Below the pieces are notes generated by a model. The model was not told where the DNA came from and did not search any database. It saw only the letters and a list, made by a program, of their open reading frames with translations. Shown here in pieces: positions 36,601-45,470 of a stretch of 64,000 nt of DNA; the first letter of the stretch is position 1; each line of letters opens with the position of its first letter. The position numbers were made by a program, and so were the translations under genes. The DNA comes from Corynebacterium aquilae DSM 44791 (GTDB taxonomy: Bacteria > Actinomycetota > Actinomycetes > Mycobacteriales > Mycobacteriaceae): NCBI RefSeq assembly GCF_001941445.1, contig NZ_CP009245.1, positions 953,992-1,017,991 of the forward strand. The letters run 5' to 3'.

Positions 36601-37544
36601 AGCTCGGCGCCGGCATGGCGGTGGCGCGCAAAGACCTCGAAATGCGCGGCGCGGGCAACATCCTCGGCGCCGAACAGTCCGGCCACATCGCCGGTGTTGG
36701 CATGGACCTGTACATGCGCCTGATCAAGGACGCCGTGGCGGCGTTCAAAGCCATGGCCAATGGGGAAGTCATCGACGGCACCGACAACACGCCCCGAGAA
36801 ATCCGCATCGATCTGCCCGTCGACGCGCACATCCCGGCCGAATACATCGCCAGCGAAAGGCTGCGCCTGGAGGTCTACCGCAAACTCGCCGAAGCCAAAC
36901 AAGAAGCCGATCTCAAAGCCACCGTCGAGGAAGTCACCGACCGCTACGGCAAGCTGCCCGAAGAGGTCGAACGCCTGCTGGCCGTTGCCCGACTGCGGTT
37001 GGTGTGCCGCGACGCCAAACTCACCGACATTGGAATGCAGGGCACCCGCATGAAAATCCACCCGGTGGATCTGCCGGATTCCAAGCAGGTGCGGCTGCGC
37101 CGCATGTACCCCGGCGCCACCTACCGGGCGGCCGCCCAGGCGATACAGATGCCCATGCCGAAAAAGGGCACCAAGGTCACCGATCCTTTGATGCGCGACG
37201 AGGAACTCATCCAGTGGTGTGCGGACTTTGTGGCCACCATGTTCGACGTCGAGGGCATCGATGTGCGCAACGGCCAGGTGCGCTCCCCGGAAGCGCCCCG
37301 CATCACGGAAGCCAAACCCGCCACTAAAGCGCGCACGAGCTCCCGGACCGCCAGCGCTACCGGAGGCTTTTCCTCCCGCGCGGGTCGCGGAGGTGTGTCC
37401 GGAGCGCCACGGTTGGGCCAATACGACCCCAGCAGGGGAGGGCGCAGTGATGTGCAAGCCAAGGCGGCGGAGCGCAGGGCGCGCCGCAAGCGCCGCGATG
37501 ACGATGATGGGCCCGTGAGTGGAGTTTTCAGCTTCCGGGGCTAA
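33651..37544 (+). CDS. mfd: transcription-repair coupling factor Mfd
   Basis: This 1297-aa protein removes stalled RNA polymerase and recruits UvrA. GAAGGA precedes the GTG start. The N-terminal UvrB-like module has the degenerate segments YPACETLPHERLSP and TRGGIIDIFP. The RNA polymerase interaction domain is near ~510-560 (DLVVHETHGIGRFVKM). The SF2 translocase has Walker A GDVGYGKTE (~675), VDEEQRFG (DEEQ, ~775), SATPIPRT and the motif VI region LRGRVGRSRERGYAYF (~945). The TRCF C-terminal domain follows. A basic, Arg-rich tail of ~70 residues (to KRRDDDDG) goes beyond the usual length of ~1200. Confidence 0.96.
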   Translation: MNQPTSAVAMLSGLRAVAATDPKLTGMLTHTGQPLHLTGLPQTRPWALATLATKVPVLAVAATSREAEDLAGELRAMLGETAVAYYPACETLPHERLSPSKDTIGARAQVLAHADRTKIIVTTARGLAQPVLKNDPGRTPITLTVGEDSDFDELVADLVRYGYHSVDLVAARGEFATRGGIIDIFPTTATHPIRVEFWGDEVTELKEFSVADQRTLADKQHQHLEIYPARALIIDEQVAATAQAHATTYASHPTLAEIFTKIADGIAVDGMEALIPELAHSDLVSLPELLPRNTHLVVLDPQKVRTRVHDLQKTDEEFLAAGWEAAAMGANGPIAAEGLDLTAASFRSYDSLLKNASTNGAVWTFSVPGMLEEGTDEDDTLPLDYQAAPQPRGDINDIASMMAMLQAHTRDGGRAAFIAPTKAVVKRMVDRFRENGIPTKVATAGWEPTPGEVTLYQAFSHAGLIFPKPGKYGETMSLPLVVITETDLTGNRVGDIAGAKRKPARRRNRVDPLALTPGDLVVHETHGIGRFVKMTERTIDAGDETSRREYVVLEYAPSKRGQPGDQLYVPMDALDMLSRYTGGDAPTLSKMGGSDWKNTKKRARAAVREIAAELVQLYAKRAATPGHPFAPDSPWQKEMEDNFPYTETEDQLAAIDAVKEDMEAPRPMDRVIVGDVGYGKTEVAVRAAFKAVQDGKQVAVLVPTTLLAQQHLATFENRTAGFPTTIRGLSRFTSTKEAKETLAGLADGSVDIVIGTHRLLQTGVQWKNLGLIIVDEEQRFGVEHKEHIKALKAAVDVLTMSATPIPRTLEMSMTGIREMSTILTPPEDRHPVLTYVGAQEDKQVAAAIRRELLRDGQVFYVHNKVKSIEKRARELRELVPEARIVIAHGQMSEEQLEKTVQGFWDREYDVLVCTTIVETGLDIANANTLIVENAHHMGLSQLHQLRGRVGRSRERGYAYFLYPKDITLTETSYDRLATIASNNELGAGMAVARKDLEMRGAGNILGAEQSGHIAGVGMDLYMRLIKDAVAAFKAMANGEVIDGTDNTPREIRIDLPVDAHIPAEYIASERLRLEVYRKLAEAKQEADLKATVEEVTDRYGKLPEEVERLLAVARLRLVCRDAKLTDIGMQGTRMKIHPVDLPDSKQVRLRRMYPGATYRAAAQAIQMPMPKKGTKVTDPLMRDEELIQWCADFVATMFDVEGIDVRNGQVRSPEAPRITEAKPATKARTSSRTASATGGFSSRAGRGGVSGAPRLGQYDPSRGGRSDVQAKAAERRARRKRRDDDDGPVSGVFSFRG

Positions 37545-37584
37545 AAGTCAGTTTTCATTAAGACTGCTCTTAGGTAGCACAATC

Positions 37585-37619
37585 GGTGCCACCGCTATCC
37601 AGGCGATAGTTGTGGCACC
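37585..37619 (+). terminator. hairpin after mfd
   Basis: GGTGCCAC and GTGGCACC form a stem with an extended loop, 40 bp after the mfd stop. It lacks a T tract, so termination is only possible. Confidence 0.35.
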
Positions 37620-37862
37620 CGTTACTGAAAACCGGTGATGTAATGAGAAAGACACTGGTCAAGGGGTAAAAAATACCTCCAGCGTGTACCCCCATGTATC
37701 ACATAATGGATGTCATATTCGCATAGGCTAGAGAGATAGATTTTCATTGTCTCTCTGCAACTCATGGGACTTCCCACTTTTTCTCCTCCTCACCCGTTCG
37801 GTGAGTGGGGGAGCAGAGAGGCGGAAGACAAGGGTTCGTCAAAAGGCTGGTGCGAAAAGGTT

Positions 37863-39869
37863 ATGCAGTATTTACAACCGACGTCCTCATCAGCGTGTGA
37901 CGGCTGTGCATCAGCAGCTGGTTTGGAAGACCTCGAGCAGCAGGAGCGCACCTTCCCTTTCAGCCTGCGCTATCTGACCGACCGGGCGTTTTTGATCCAC
38001 GTCGTTATGGCGTGGGTGGCCCTGTTTGCCGTGCTTCCCGCCCTGCTGTTGGTGGTGCCCTATCTACCTTTCCCGCACCACCCCGCCCTGGTGAGCACCT
38101 TCATCATCGGCACCGGCTGGTTTTTGTACAGCTTCGACGAGACCACCCACAAAAAGGCCATCACCGCCTCGCTGTTGGGGTGGATTGCGTTGACGCTGTG
38201 GCGGGAGATCCAATTCCATTTCATTCCCAGTGTGGCTGTGCTGGCACCGGGGCTTTCCCCGGGGGTTGCGGCCGCGGTTGATGTGACCTCCGCGGTGCTG
38301 TTTACCTTCCTGATCACGGCCGTGGTCGCTGTACCTTTGGCGGCGGCAGGATTGCTGATGATTCACTCCAGCGTCGACACCCCGGTGCCCCTGGAGCCGG
38401 GCAGCGTGATCTTGCGTTCGGTGACCGTCTCCGAGGTCAAAGCCTTCCTGTTGACCGCCACAGTGTTGGTGGTGTTTAGCTTTTCCGCCCTGGTCTTGAT
38501 GCTGGCGCTGCTGCCGGACTGGGTGAGTTTTTCGCTGTACTTCGATTTGGCGTTGGTTGGTGTGGCTTTCGCCTTTGCCTTGCGCAGGCTTTCCTGGTGG
38601 GTGTTTGGCATTGTGGCCGTGGTGGGCACCACCGTGTCGATGATCTTTTTGTTGTCCGATCTGGATCTGTTGTCGGACACCGCGCTGTCCCTGCTGTTCC
38701 TGCTGGAGCTGCCCATCAACGTTGCTGCCGTCACCGGTGTTGCAGGTGTCTTCGCCTACGCCTTTGGCGCTCACCGGGGTCGCGAGGCCTCCCTTGCCAA
38801 TCCCTATACCAGCGACAATCCCCCGCGAAACGTGTTGAACTCCTCCGGGGCGGGGGAGATGCTCATCAGTGAAGACGATTCGGCCTTTGACACCATTCGC
38901 CTGCGGGTGTTTGTTGGCTCCCCGGGGTTTTATGTGGCCCTGGTGCTGTTGATCGTCACGGTGAGTATCTCCTACGGTGGCTTAAGCAATCTGATTGTCA
39001 CCATGCCGACCAATACCGCCGCCATCGGTGCGATGGTGATGGTGTCGATGGGGGTCTTGGCGCACATCCCGCAGCTGACCCGCATTAAGACGTTGATTGC
39101 CGCCACGTTGACCTGTGTGGTCATCGAGGCCGCCTGGATCGCGTGGGGGCAGGCTTTGGCAGACAAGCTGGATAGCTTCGGCGAGCTGAAACTGGCCGAC
39201 AACATGCTGTTCATGCTCTTTGTGACGATTTTGCCGGTTGCTTTGGGCATCGGGGTGGGCGCGTTGCTCGCCTTGTTGCTGCCGGTGACCAAGGTGGTTT
39301 CCGTGGCGGTCTCCCCGAACCGGGCCGAGGATTCTTATCGCCTGTGTCCGAGCTATCAGCCCTTCATGACGCCGTGGATGGTGCGGGCGATCGGCAGTGG
39401 CCTGGTGGTGTTTGTGGTGGTGTGCTTCCTGAAGTATCTGCCCTGGACCAGCCAGACCACCGTCGCAGTGCCCAGCGGTTTCAGCTTCGGCATGGCGGTC
39501 GTTTTGATGTGGGTTTTGCGCCGCGCTCACCGGCGCACCTATGCCCTGTTTTTGGCGGGGGGAGTGGTGATGCTGGTGTGCCAGATCTTCATCGACTACC
39601 ACTCGCTGGAGGGCTATCTGACCTACCTGATGCTGTTTTTGACCCCGCTGCCGTGGATCGTGGTGTGGGCCGGGCTGATGGGGCTGCTGGCTTTCGGGTT
39701 GCGTTCCCGCTACCCCGAGATGGACTTCAGCGTGGCCGAGCCAGTGGTTACAGATGAGTTTTTCCACATCATTGACGATGAATCAGATTCGGACTCATCT
39801 AGCATCGCTAAGGCGGATTCGGGCCAGCCGCCCTCAGATATTGAACGCGCCACACCGGATACGGTTTAG
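37863..39869 (+). CDS. polytopic membrane protein, unknown
   Basis: From the ATG at 37863 the protein is 668 aa with about 16 membrane helices. The residues before the first helix contain TSSSACDGCAS. There are two large helical halves (to ~290 and from ~335) around the loop RGREASLANPYTSDNPP. A charged Ser/Asp-rich cytoplasmic tail ends it. An in-frame start at 37764 is possible but has no ribosome binding site either. No transporter signature is recognised. It sits between mfd and efeUOB, in a spot where mycobacteria have mazG directly after mfd, so it is lineage-specific. Confidence 0.75.
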   Translation: MQYLQPTSSSACDGCASAAGLEDLEQQERTFPFSLRYLTDRAFLIHVVMAWVALFAVLPALLLVVPYLPFPHHPALVSTFIIGTGWFLYSFDETTHKKAITASLLGWIALTLWREIQFHFIPSVAVLAPGLSPGVAAAVDVTSAVLFTFLITAVVAVPLAAAGLLMIHSSVDTPVPLEPGSVILRSVTVSEVKAFLLTATVLVVFSFSALVLMLALLPDWVSFSLYFDLALVGVAFAFALRRLSWWVFGIVAVVGTTVSMIFLLSDLDLLSDTALSLLFLLELPINVAAVTGVAGVFAYAFGAHRGREASLANPYTSDNPPRNVLNSSGAGEMLISEDDSAFDTIRLRVFVGSPGFYVALVLLIVTVSISYGGLSNLIVTMPTNTAAIGAMVMVSMGVLAHIPQLTRIKTLIAATLTCVVIEAAWIAWGQALADKLDSFGELKLADNMLFMLFVTILPVALGIGVGALLALLLPVTKVVSVAVSPNRAEDSYRLCPSYQPFMTPWMVRAIGSGLVVFVVVCFLKYLPWTSQTTVAVPSGFSFGMAVVLMWVLRRAHRRTYALFLAGGVVMLVCQIFIDYHSLEGYLTYLMLFLTPLPWIVVWAGLMGLLAFGLRSRYPEMDFSVAEPVVTDEFFHIIDDESDSDSSSIAKADSGQPPSDIERATPDTV

Positions 39870-39936
39870 CCCTTAACACGAAAAAAGATCCTCGTTTAGT
39901 AAGGCGGTGCGCCCGGTTTTTGCGGTGTACCACGCA

Positions 39937-39992
39937 CAACGCCCGGCCGATGTTCGCCCCTTCTTAAAAGGGCGGGCACCGGCCGGGCGTTG
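39937..39992. terminator. bidirectional terminator between membrane gene and efeB
   Basis: CAACGCCCGGCC and GGCCGGGCGTTG form a 12-bp stem with an inner GCCC/GGGC stem, between convergent genes. Confidence 0.75.
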
Positions 39993-40009
39993 CGTTAAGC
40001 GAGGGACTG

Positions 40010-41257
40010 TTAGGCGGTTTGCTCGAACAGTTTCTTACCCCAATAGTCGTCGGGGCCTTCCACTCCGCCGGGGCAGGCGAAGATGGCAGAGGACTCGTAG
40101 CGGACGTATTCGTTCATCTTGTCGCCCTTGGACAGCTTCGACTGGACGGGAATGAAATCCCGTTCGGGGCTGGCGACGAAAGCGATAAAGAACAGTCCGG
40201 CGTTGAGGTGGCCGAAGCCATCGGAACCGTCGACGAAGTTGTAACCGCGGCGCAGCATGCGGGCACCATTGTTTTCGGAGTGGTGCGCCAGGCGGGCGTG
40301 CGCATCGTTGGGGATGACCGGCCCATCAGTGCCGACATACTCATCAAGCGGTAGCTCGTCGTACTCGTTGCTGCGGCCCAATGGGGCGCCTTCGAGCTTG
40401 TCGCGCCCGAAGGTCTCCTCCTGGTCTTTAAGCACCTGCCGATCCCAGTTCTCAATGAGCATGCGGATACGGCGGGTGATCAGGAAGGAACCATTGTTCA
40501 TCCAGTCGCCGGGCTCGTGGACCCACACGTGCTTGTCCACCAGGTCGGTGTATTCGACGCGCAGGTTGTTGGTGCCGTCTTTAAAACCGAAAAGGTTACG
40601 CGGGGTCTTCTGGGCCTCAGTGGTTGAGGAGGTGCGACCAAAACCGAGCTGGGACCAGCGGACCGCAACCTTGCCGGTGCCTTCCTTGGCGAGCACCCGC
40701 ACCGCGTGCACCGCGACCTGGGGGTCGTCGGCGCAGGCCTGGATGCAGATATCGCCCTTGCTGATCTTCTCGTCGATCGCGTCACCGGAAAAGTGCGGCA
40801 GATCGTTGAGCTCAGCGGGTTTTGCGGAGGCGAAACCGAAGCGATCATCGAACAGGCTGGGGCCGAAGCCGATGGTGATGGTGAGGTTCGCGGCGGGAAG
40901 ATCCATGGCCTCGCCGGTGTCGGTGGCGACCCAGAAGTCGCCCCCGCCGACAGCGCCATCTTCCGTGGCGAGCTCTCCTTCAGTCATGCGGCGGGCCATG
41001 GCGGTCCACGTTTTGAACAGATCTTGAAGATCCGCACGTGTTGTCCCATCCAGCACATCGAAGGAGACGAAGTGCATGCGGTCTTGGGCCGCGGTGGTGA
41101 TGCCCGCCTGGTGGATGCCGTCGAAGTCGACGACGTGGTTGGGGATGTGAGCCTGGGCGCTGGGGCCGGAAGGCATGACAGAGAATCCCGCCACACCAGC
41201 CACGCCGAGCCCTGCGCCCGCCAGGAATCCGCGGCGGGAGATCTCTGCGTTATTCAT
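40010..41257 (-). CDS. efeB: Dyp-type peroxidase / deferrochelatase EfeB
   Basis: This 415-aa haem peroxidase has a Tat signal (SRRGFLAGAG, residues 8-17) and a hydrophobic stretch ending near QAH, so it is exported folded. The dye-decolorising peroxidase signature GFKDGTNN (~235), with the catalytic Asp, is present, as are EYVRYESSAIFACPGGV at the C-terminus and a His-rich HARLAHHSENN region. It oxidises Fe(II) or releases iron from haem in the EfeUOB system. It starts 3 bp after efeO and is the last gene of the operon. Confidence 0.95.
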   Translation of the reverse strand: MNNAEISRRGFLAGAGLGVAGVAGFSVMPSGPSAQAHIPNHVVDFDGIHQAGITTAAQDRMHFVSFDVLDGTTRADLQDLFKTWTAMARRMTEGELATEDGAVGGGDFWVATDTGEAMDLPAANLTITIGFGPSLFDDRFGFASAKPAELNDLPHFSGDAIDEKISKGDICIQACADDPQVAVHAVRVLAKEGTGKVAVRWSQLGFGRTSSTTEAQKTPRNLFGFKDGTNNLRVEYTDLVDKHVWVHEPGDWMNNGSFLITRRIRMLIENWDRQVLKDQEETFGRDKLEGAPLGRSNEYDELPLDEYVGTDGPVIPNDAHARLAHHSENNGARMLRRGYNFVDGSDGFGHLNAGLFFIAFVASPERDFIPVQSKLSKGDKMNEYVRYESSAIFACPGGVEGPDDYWGKKLFEQTA

Positions 41258-41260
41258 GAT

Positions 41261-42403
41261 TTACTTCGCGACCAGTTCCTGCACCTTGGCAACGTTCAGG
41301 GTCAACGCGTCGAGAGCGTTGGACAGCTCCTTGCGCTGATCTTCGGTGACGGTGGAGTAGTTGACGAAACCATCGCCCTCACGGTAGCCGTCGAGCAGTT
41401 TCTGCACCTTGGCGAAGTCAGCGTTGATGGACTCCAACAGCTTCGGATCACGGGCATCGATGGCCTTTTCCAGGGAGGCAATAGCGGCCTTGGAGCCGTC
41501 CAGGTTGGCCTGGAAGTCGTAGAGGTCGGTGCCGGAGAAGACATCTTCCTCACCGGTGATCTTGGAGGTGGAGATCTCGTCGAGCAGCTCCTGGGCGCCA
41601 CCGGCGATCTGGGCCGGGGTGATGGTGTAGTCCTTGGAGTCGACACCCTTGACCAGCTCGTCCACGTCGGCAGTCAGCTGCTTGGCGTCAGCCTTGGTCT
41701 CGTCGGTGATCTTGCCGGCCTGGAACAGGTCCTTTTCGATCTTGTGGAAACCGGTCCAGGTGTCGCCCTCTTCCAGGTCGCGCTCGCGCAGGTCGAGGCG
41801 CGGGTCAAGATCGTCGGGGAAGGACTCGGCGACCGGCTCGATGCGCTCGTAGGGGGTACGCACGATCGGGAACAGAGCCTTAGCGCCTTCCAGGTCGCCG
41901 GCGTCGATGGCGTCGGTGAACAGTTTGGTCTGCTCCTGCAGGGCCTTGGTTTGGGTGCGGACGTAGGCGATGTAGCCGTCGACTGCCTCAGCAAGAACCG
42001 CGTCGCCGTCGGTGGCGGACTTGGATTCACCGGTGACCTTCAGGGTGGAGGAAATGCCCTCGCCGACCATGCCGGGCTTACAGGTCAGGGTGTAGTCGCC
42101 CGGGTCGGTGATCTGGACGGTCAGCTTACGGGTCAGGCCGGGGCCAATGTTTTCGACCTCGCCCACCACGCGGCCACCGGAGGTGTAGACGTAGAACTCG
42201 GTGACCTTCTTGCCGTTGTTGGTGACCTCGAAGGTGGAGGTGCCGGTGGTGGTTTCGGTGCCGGAGATTTCACAGCTGTCATCGTTGGCGGTGACGGTGA
42301 AGTTCGACGACTGTGCCTCGTCGACCTTGTCGGCGCAGGCAACCAGAGTTGCGGGCAGGGCGAGGGAAAGCGCCGCCAGGGAGATAGCCTTGGAAAGCTT
42401 CAT
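41261..42403 (-). CDS. efeO: iron-binding lipoprotein EfeO
   Basis: This 380-aa protein starts at 42403 (AAGGA upstream); a longer reading would add 20 unlikely residues before the signal. It has a lipoprotein signal with lipobox LVAC (~Cys23). A cupredoxin-like domain (~30-125) includes TCKPGMVGEG. A M75/imelysin domain contains the metal motif HKIE (HxxE, in WTGFHKIEKDLF) near residue 225. Full-length EfeO with both domains. It hands iron to the EfeU permease; the lipid anchor suits a Gram-positive envelope. Confidence 0.94.
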   Translation of the reverse strand: MKLSKAISLAALSLALPATLVACADKVDEAQSSNFTVTANDDSCEISGTETTTGTSTFEVTNNGKKVTEFYVYTSGGRVVGEVENIGPGLTRKLTVQITDPGDYTLTCKPGMVGEGISSTLKVTGESKSATDGDAVLAEAVDGYIAYVRTQTKALQEQTKLFTDAIDAGDLEGAKALFPIVRTPYERIEPVAESFPDDLDPRLDLRERDLEEGDTWTGFHKIEKDLFQAGKITDETKADAKQLTADVDELVKGVDSKDYTITPAQIAGGAQELLDEISTSKITGEEDVFSGTDLYDFQANLDGSKAAIASLEKAIDARDPKLLESINADFAKVQKLLDGYREGDGFVNYSTVTEDQRKELSNALDALTLNVAKVQELVAK

Positions 42404-42612
42404 GATGGTGTCAAGTCCTTGGGGTAGAAAACTAGTGGTCTTTTGGGTGAGTGTGTGCCCCACTTTTCCCGGCCGGTTACAGCCTGGGTGGGGCGCGCAT
42501 AAAGAAATATGGATTTATTGTCGGCGCTTGCTGCCCGTACGCAGCTGCGGTGTGGGGTGGGCGCCGAGTTTGTGGGGCGCGCGGCGGCCGGGGCCGGGGC
42601 GCGCGCTGGGGG

Positions 42613-43461
42613 TTAGACGGTGGCGGGCGCCGGGGTGGGGTGGGTGGTGGTGTGCGGCTGTGTGGTTTTTTGGGGCCGCAGGAATAGCCACAGGGCGAGC
42701 ACCAGGTAGACGGCCCAGCCGATCATGGAGGCGATGGTGGGGGCGGGGACCAGGTTGAAGATGCCTTCGATGAGGGTGGCGGCGGTGCTGCCGGGCACGA
42801 GGATGTGGGAGATGTCGAAGGCGAGGTTGTTGAGCCCCGGCAGCACGCCGGCTTCTTGCAGGTCGGTGATGCCGTAGCGGAGGATGCCGGCGGCGACGAC
42901 TACGAGGAGTACACCGGTGACGGTGAAGAAGACTTTGAGGTTGATTTTGAGTGCGCCGCGGTACATCAGTGCTGCGAGGACGACGGAGAACACCATGCCG
43001 AGTGCGAGCCCGAGGAAGGGTTTTGCGAATGCCCCGTTGGTGAAGGAGTCGAAGACGAGCAGTGCGGTTTCGATGCCTTCGCGCACCACGGCAGTGAAAG
43101 CGACGACGATGACGGCGAAGGGGCCGACGTTGATAGCGGATTGCATCTTGCCGGACAGTTCCTTGCTCATGTTTTTCGATGCCCCGCGCATCCACAGCAG
43201 CATCCAGGTGACCAGGGCGACTGCGACGAGGGAGGCGATGCCGCCGACGAGTTCTTGGCCGGTTGAGGTCAGGGTTTTGGTGCCCAGTTGGATGGCGAGG
43301 AAGGTGGCGATGGTGGTGCCCAACGCGGCGGCGACGCCGATCCAGACCCATTTCAGTTGGTCGGTGCGGTGGCCTTTAACCAGGAAGGCGACGAGGATCA
43401 TGACGACCATCGATGCTTCGAGGCCTTCGCGAAGGCCGATGAGGAAGTTGGCGAACAGCAT
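42613..43461 (-). CDS. efeU: ferrous/ferric iron permease EfeU
   Basis: This 282-aa permease of the Ftr1/EfeU family has seven membrane helices and the two REGxE iron motifs, LREGLEASM (~9-17) and VREGIETALL (~112). The ATG at 43461 has AAGGAC upstream and matches the family start MLFANFLIGLREG; the long N-terminal extension in the open frame is leader sequence. The C-terminus is Thr/His/Pro-rich. The 209-bp gap to efeO is unusual for this operon and has no gene. Confidence 0.95.
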   Translation of the reverse strand: MLFANFLIGLREGLEASMVVMILVAFLVKGHRTDQLKWVWIGVAAALGTTIATFLAIQLGTKTLTSTGQELVGGIASLVAVALVTWMLLWMRGASKNMSKELSGKMQSAINVGPFAVIVVAFTAVVREGIETALLVFDSFTNGAFAKPFLGLALGMVFSVVLAALMYRGALKINLKVFFTVTGVLLVVVAAGILRYGITDLQEAGVLPGLNNLAFDISHILVPGSTAATLIEGIFNLVPAPTIASMIGWAVYLVLALWLFLRPQKTTQPHTTTHPTPAPATV

Positions 43462-43698
43462 GTTGGGTATTCGTCCTTGGCAAGGTGTGACGCGAGGTAA
43501 CCGGTGGCCGTTGTGGGTCTTGTGGTGACCTGTGGCGGCTGGTGGTGTGCCCTGCGGGGTGCGGGGCGGTCTCGGGTCCGGGCGGCTATCGAAACGTGCG
43601 GGTGGGTGTGTGCCTGGGATGCGCTGGCTTGAACGATTCGTGGGTCGAAAAAGTGAGCGCAGGGTGTGCACACCGTGCGTTAGCAGTGCGGTGCTTTT

Positions 43699-43717
43699 TT
43701 AGGTTAGGCGCACCCAC
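43699..43717. promoter_or_regulatory. DtxR-like box upstream of efeUOB
   Basis: TTAGGTTAGGCGCACCCAC matches the DtxR consensus at 14 of 19 positions, with the left half (TTAGGTTAG) perfect. On the minus strand it covers TAACCT, a possible -10. It lies ~240 bp before the EfeU ATG, implying a long untranslated leader (43462-43690). The rest of the gap to 44058 holds a small TGCCA/TGGCA hairpin at ~43790. Confidence 0.6.
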
Positions 43718-44058
43718 CGGTTCTAAGGCTAGACCCCTGTGTGGGTTTTGTGGTAGCCATGCCTTTGTTTATTCAGGGTGAGAAATGCCACGTCTGGCAC
43801 TCTTTCGGGTGATGCGGCGGGGGTGGTGGCGTGGCAGCGCAGGCGCAAAAGGGGAGTGGTTCGAAGCGTGGAAGTGGCTATCAATACAAAGGCGGATGCG
43901 CCGGTGAGTGATTGCCGGGGGTGTGTTGGCGTTGTGGTGCGGGGGTAGCGTTGCTGCTTTCCACCAGAGAAAACGCATGGGTGTTGGGTGCTTGGGGGTG
44001 GGTGTTTGGTGGTGGGGTTTCGTCTCGTGGGGCGCTGCGGGTCGCTATGCTCTAGGCC

Positions 44059-44820
44059 ATGTCTGTTGTTCTTCTCGATCCGCGCTGCCCCGACACCATT
44101 CCCGTGGACGCCATCGCCGTCCTTAGGGGTGAGATTCGTTACACCGATGAGGTGGGGGTGCATGTGCGCTGGGTTGTTGGCGATATTGCTGCCCGCGCGG
44201 CGGCGCTGCCGCCGGCGGTGGGGGTCGCTGCCGATGAGCCGGTGTTGGTGTCCTCCAACGAGGATGATCCGTTGGTGCGCGAGGCGCTGGCGCGCGGGGA
44301 GAAGCTGTATGCGGCGGCGTCGCGGGGGCAGGAGGTCATCCCGGAGCGGCTTCGTGCGATCGATGAGGCGATGGCGGTGATGCGTCGCGCCCTGGAGATT
44401 GGCCAGTGGGAGCGCAGCCAGACTCACCAGAGTTTGATTCCGTATTTGCGGGAGGAAACCGAGGAGCTTATCGAGGCGATTGAGAACCAGGCCGGCGGGG
44501 CGGGGATGTCACGCGAAGCGGAGCTGCGCGACGAGCTGTCGGATGTGTTGCTGCAGGTGCTGTTCCACGCCCAGATCGCGCAGGAGCGGGGCGCGTTTGA
44601 TTTCGGTTCGGTGGCCGACGCTTTTGTGGCAAAGATGCGGGCGCGTGCGCCGTACTTGTTTGATGGCACCACGGAGATTGTTTCCATCGAGGAGCAGCAG
44701 CGCTTGTGGGAGGAGTCGAAAAAGCCGGCGTTTGATCCTTTGACGGCGGATTCTTCGCTCCTGCCGCCGCTGGTGGGGCTGGGGGAGTTGCAGCTTCCGA
44801 AGGAACCGACCCTGGATTAG
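44059..44820 (+). CDS. mazG: nucleoside triphosphate pyrophosphohydrolase MazG
   Basis: This 253-aa all-alpha NTP pyrophosphatase cleans the nucleotide pool of non-canonical dNTPs. The MazG motif is clear: EETEELIEAIE (~135) and ELRDELSDVLLQVLFHA (~158), whose Glu/Asp bind Mg. An N-terminal ~95-residue extension is typical of the mycobacterial Rv1021 type. TATGCT lies 8 bp before the ATG and there is no ribosome binding site, so translation is probably leaderless. Confidence 0.93.
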   Translation: MSVVLLDPRCPDTIPVDAIAVLRGEIRYTDEVGVHVRWVVGDIAARAAALPPAVGVAADEPVLVSSNEDDPLVREALARGEKLYAAASRGQEVIPERLRAIDEAMAVMRRALEIGQWERSQTHQSLIPYLREETEELIEAIENQAGGAGMSREAELRDELSDVLLQVLFHAQIAQERGAFDFGSVADAFVAKMRARAPYLFDGTTEIVSIEEQQRLWEESKKPAFDPLTADSSLLPPLVGLGELQLPKEPTLD

Positions 44821-44987
44821 TAAATTGCGCCCCTATGTGAGGGCGCCTGTGTATTCGCTGGCGTGTGGGACTGTTTCGGTTCCATGCGCGCTGGGACTTC
44901 GGGCTGAAAGCTGCGCCATGTGTGCGATGGTGCGCGAGGGGTGGGTCTGTGGCGGGCTGTGGGTGGTGAAAAAGGGGCCGGGCACGG

Positions 44988-45026
44988 CACAACCCGCCGT
45001 CGGTGCGGTGCCGGCGGCGGGTTGTG
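44988..45026. terminator. bidirectional terminator between mazG and the secreted-protein gene
   Basis: CACAACCCGCCG and CGGCGGGTTGTG form a 12-bp stem between convergent genes. Confidence 0.7.
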
Positions 45027-45044
45027 GGGGAAGGCTGGTGGTGG

Positions 45045-45470
45045 CTACTGCTGCTTGAGCAGGGGGCCGAGGATAGCGGCCATGTCGCCCAGCTTGCTCA
45101 TCTCGCTGGAGCCCATCTGGGAGGACAGCTGGCTGAGCTGATCTTTTTTGACCAGGCCACACTCGTCGGCGCGGGCTGCCAGGTCGGTGGAGACCTTTGC
45201 GCCCACCACACCACTTTGGTCGAGCTGGCCGGCGACAGCGGCGATCTTGGTGGCGGTCTTGGTGCGCAGGGATTCGCGGGTGTCGTTCGGGTCGAGCAGA
45301 CCGAAGCCTTCCAGCAGGGCCTTGGTGTCATCGCAGGTCAGTGCGTTGGCGGTGTTGGTGCCGATGACCAGGCCGAGGATGGTAGCTTCGTTGGCGGCGT
45401 GTGCCGGGGTGGCCAGGGAAGCGGTGGCGATGGCTGCTGCGGCAGCGGAGGCAAGAACGCGCTTGATCAT
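45045..45470 (-). CDS. small secreted alpha-helical protein, possible PorB/PorC-type porin
   Basis: The start at 45470 gives 141 aa with a Sec signal peptide (MIKRVLASAAAAAIATASLATPAHA). The mature part is ~115 aa, helical, with two Cys (TCDDTK and DECGLV) that may form a disulfide. The size, the predicted helices and the position between mazG and eno recall the PorB/PorC anion channels of the C. glutamicum mycomembrane, encoded near eno. I cannot confirm identity from memory of the sequence, hence no symbol. Transcribed against its neighbours. Confidence 0.7.
   Translation of the reverse strand: MIKRVLASAAAAAIATASLATPAHAANEATILGLVIGTNTANALTCDDTKALLEGFGLLDPNDTRESLRTKTATKIAAVAGQLDQSGVVGAKVSTDLAARADECGLVKKDQLSQLSSQMGSSEMSKLGDMAAILGPLLKQQ

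Noticed and set aside
40706..42427. 573-aa open frame on the plus strand opposite efeB and efeO
   Set aside because: Antisense to two clearly identified genes; Gly/Val/Asp-rich composition typical of reverse-frame reading in high-GC DNA; no ribosome binding site.
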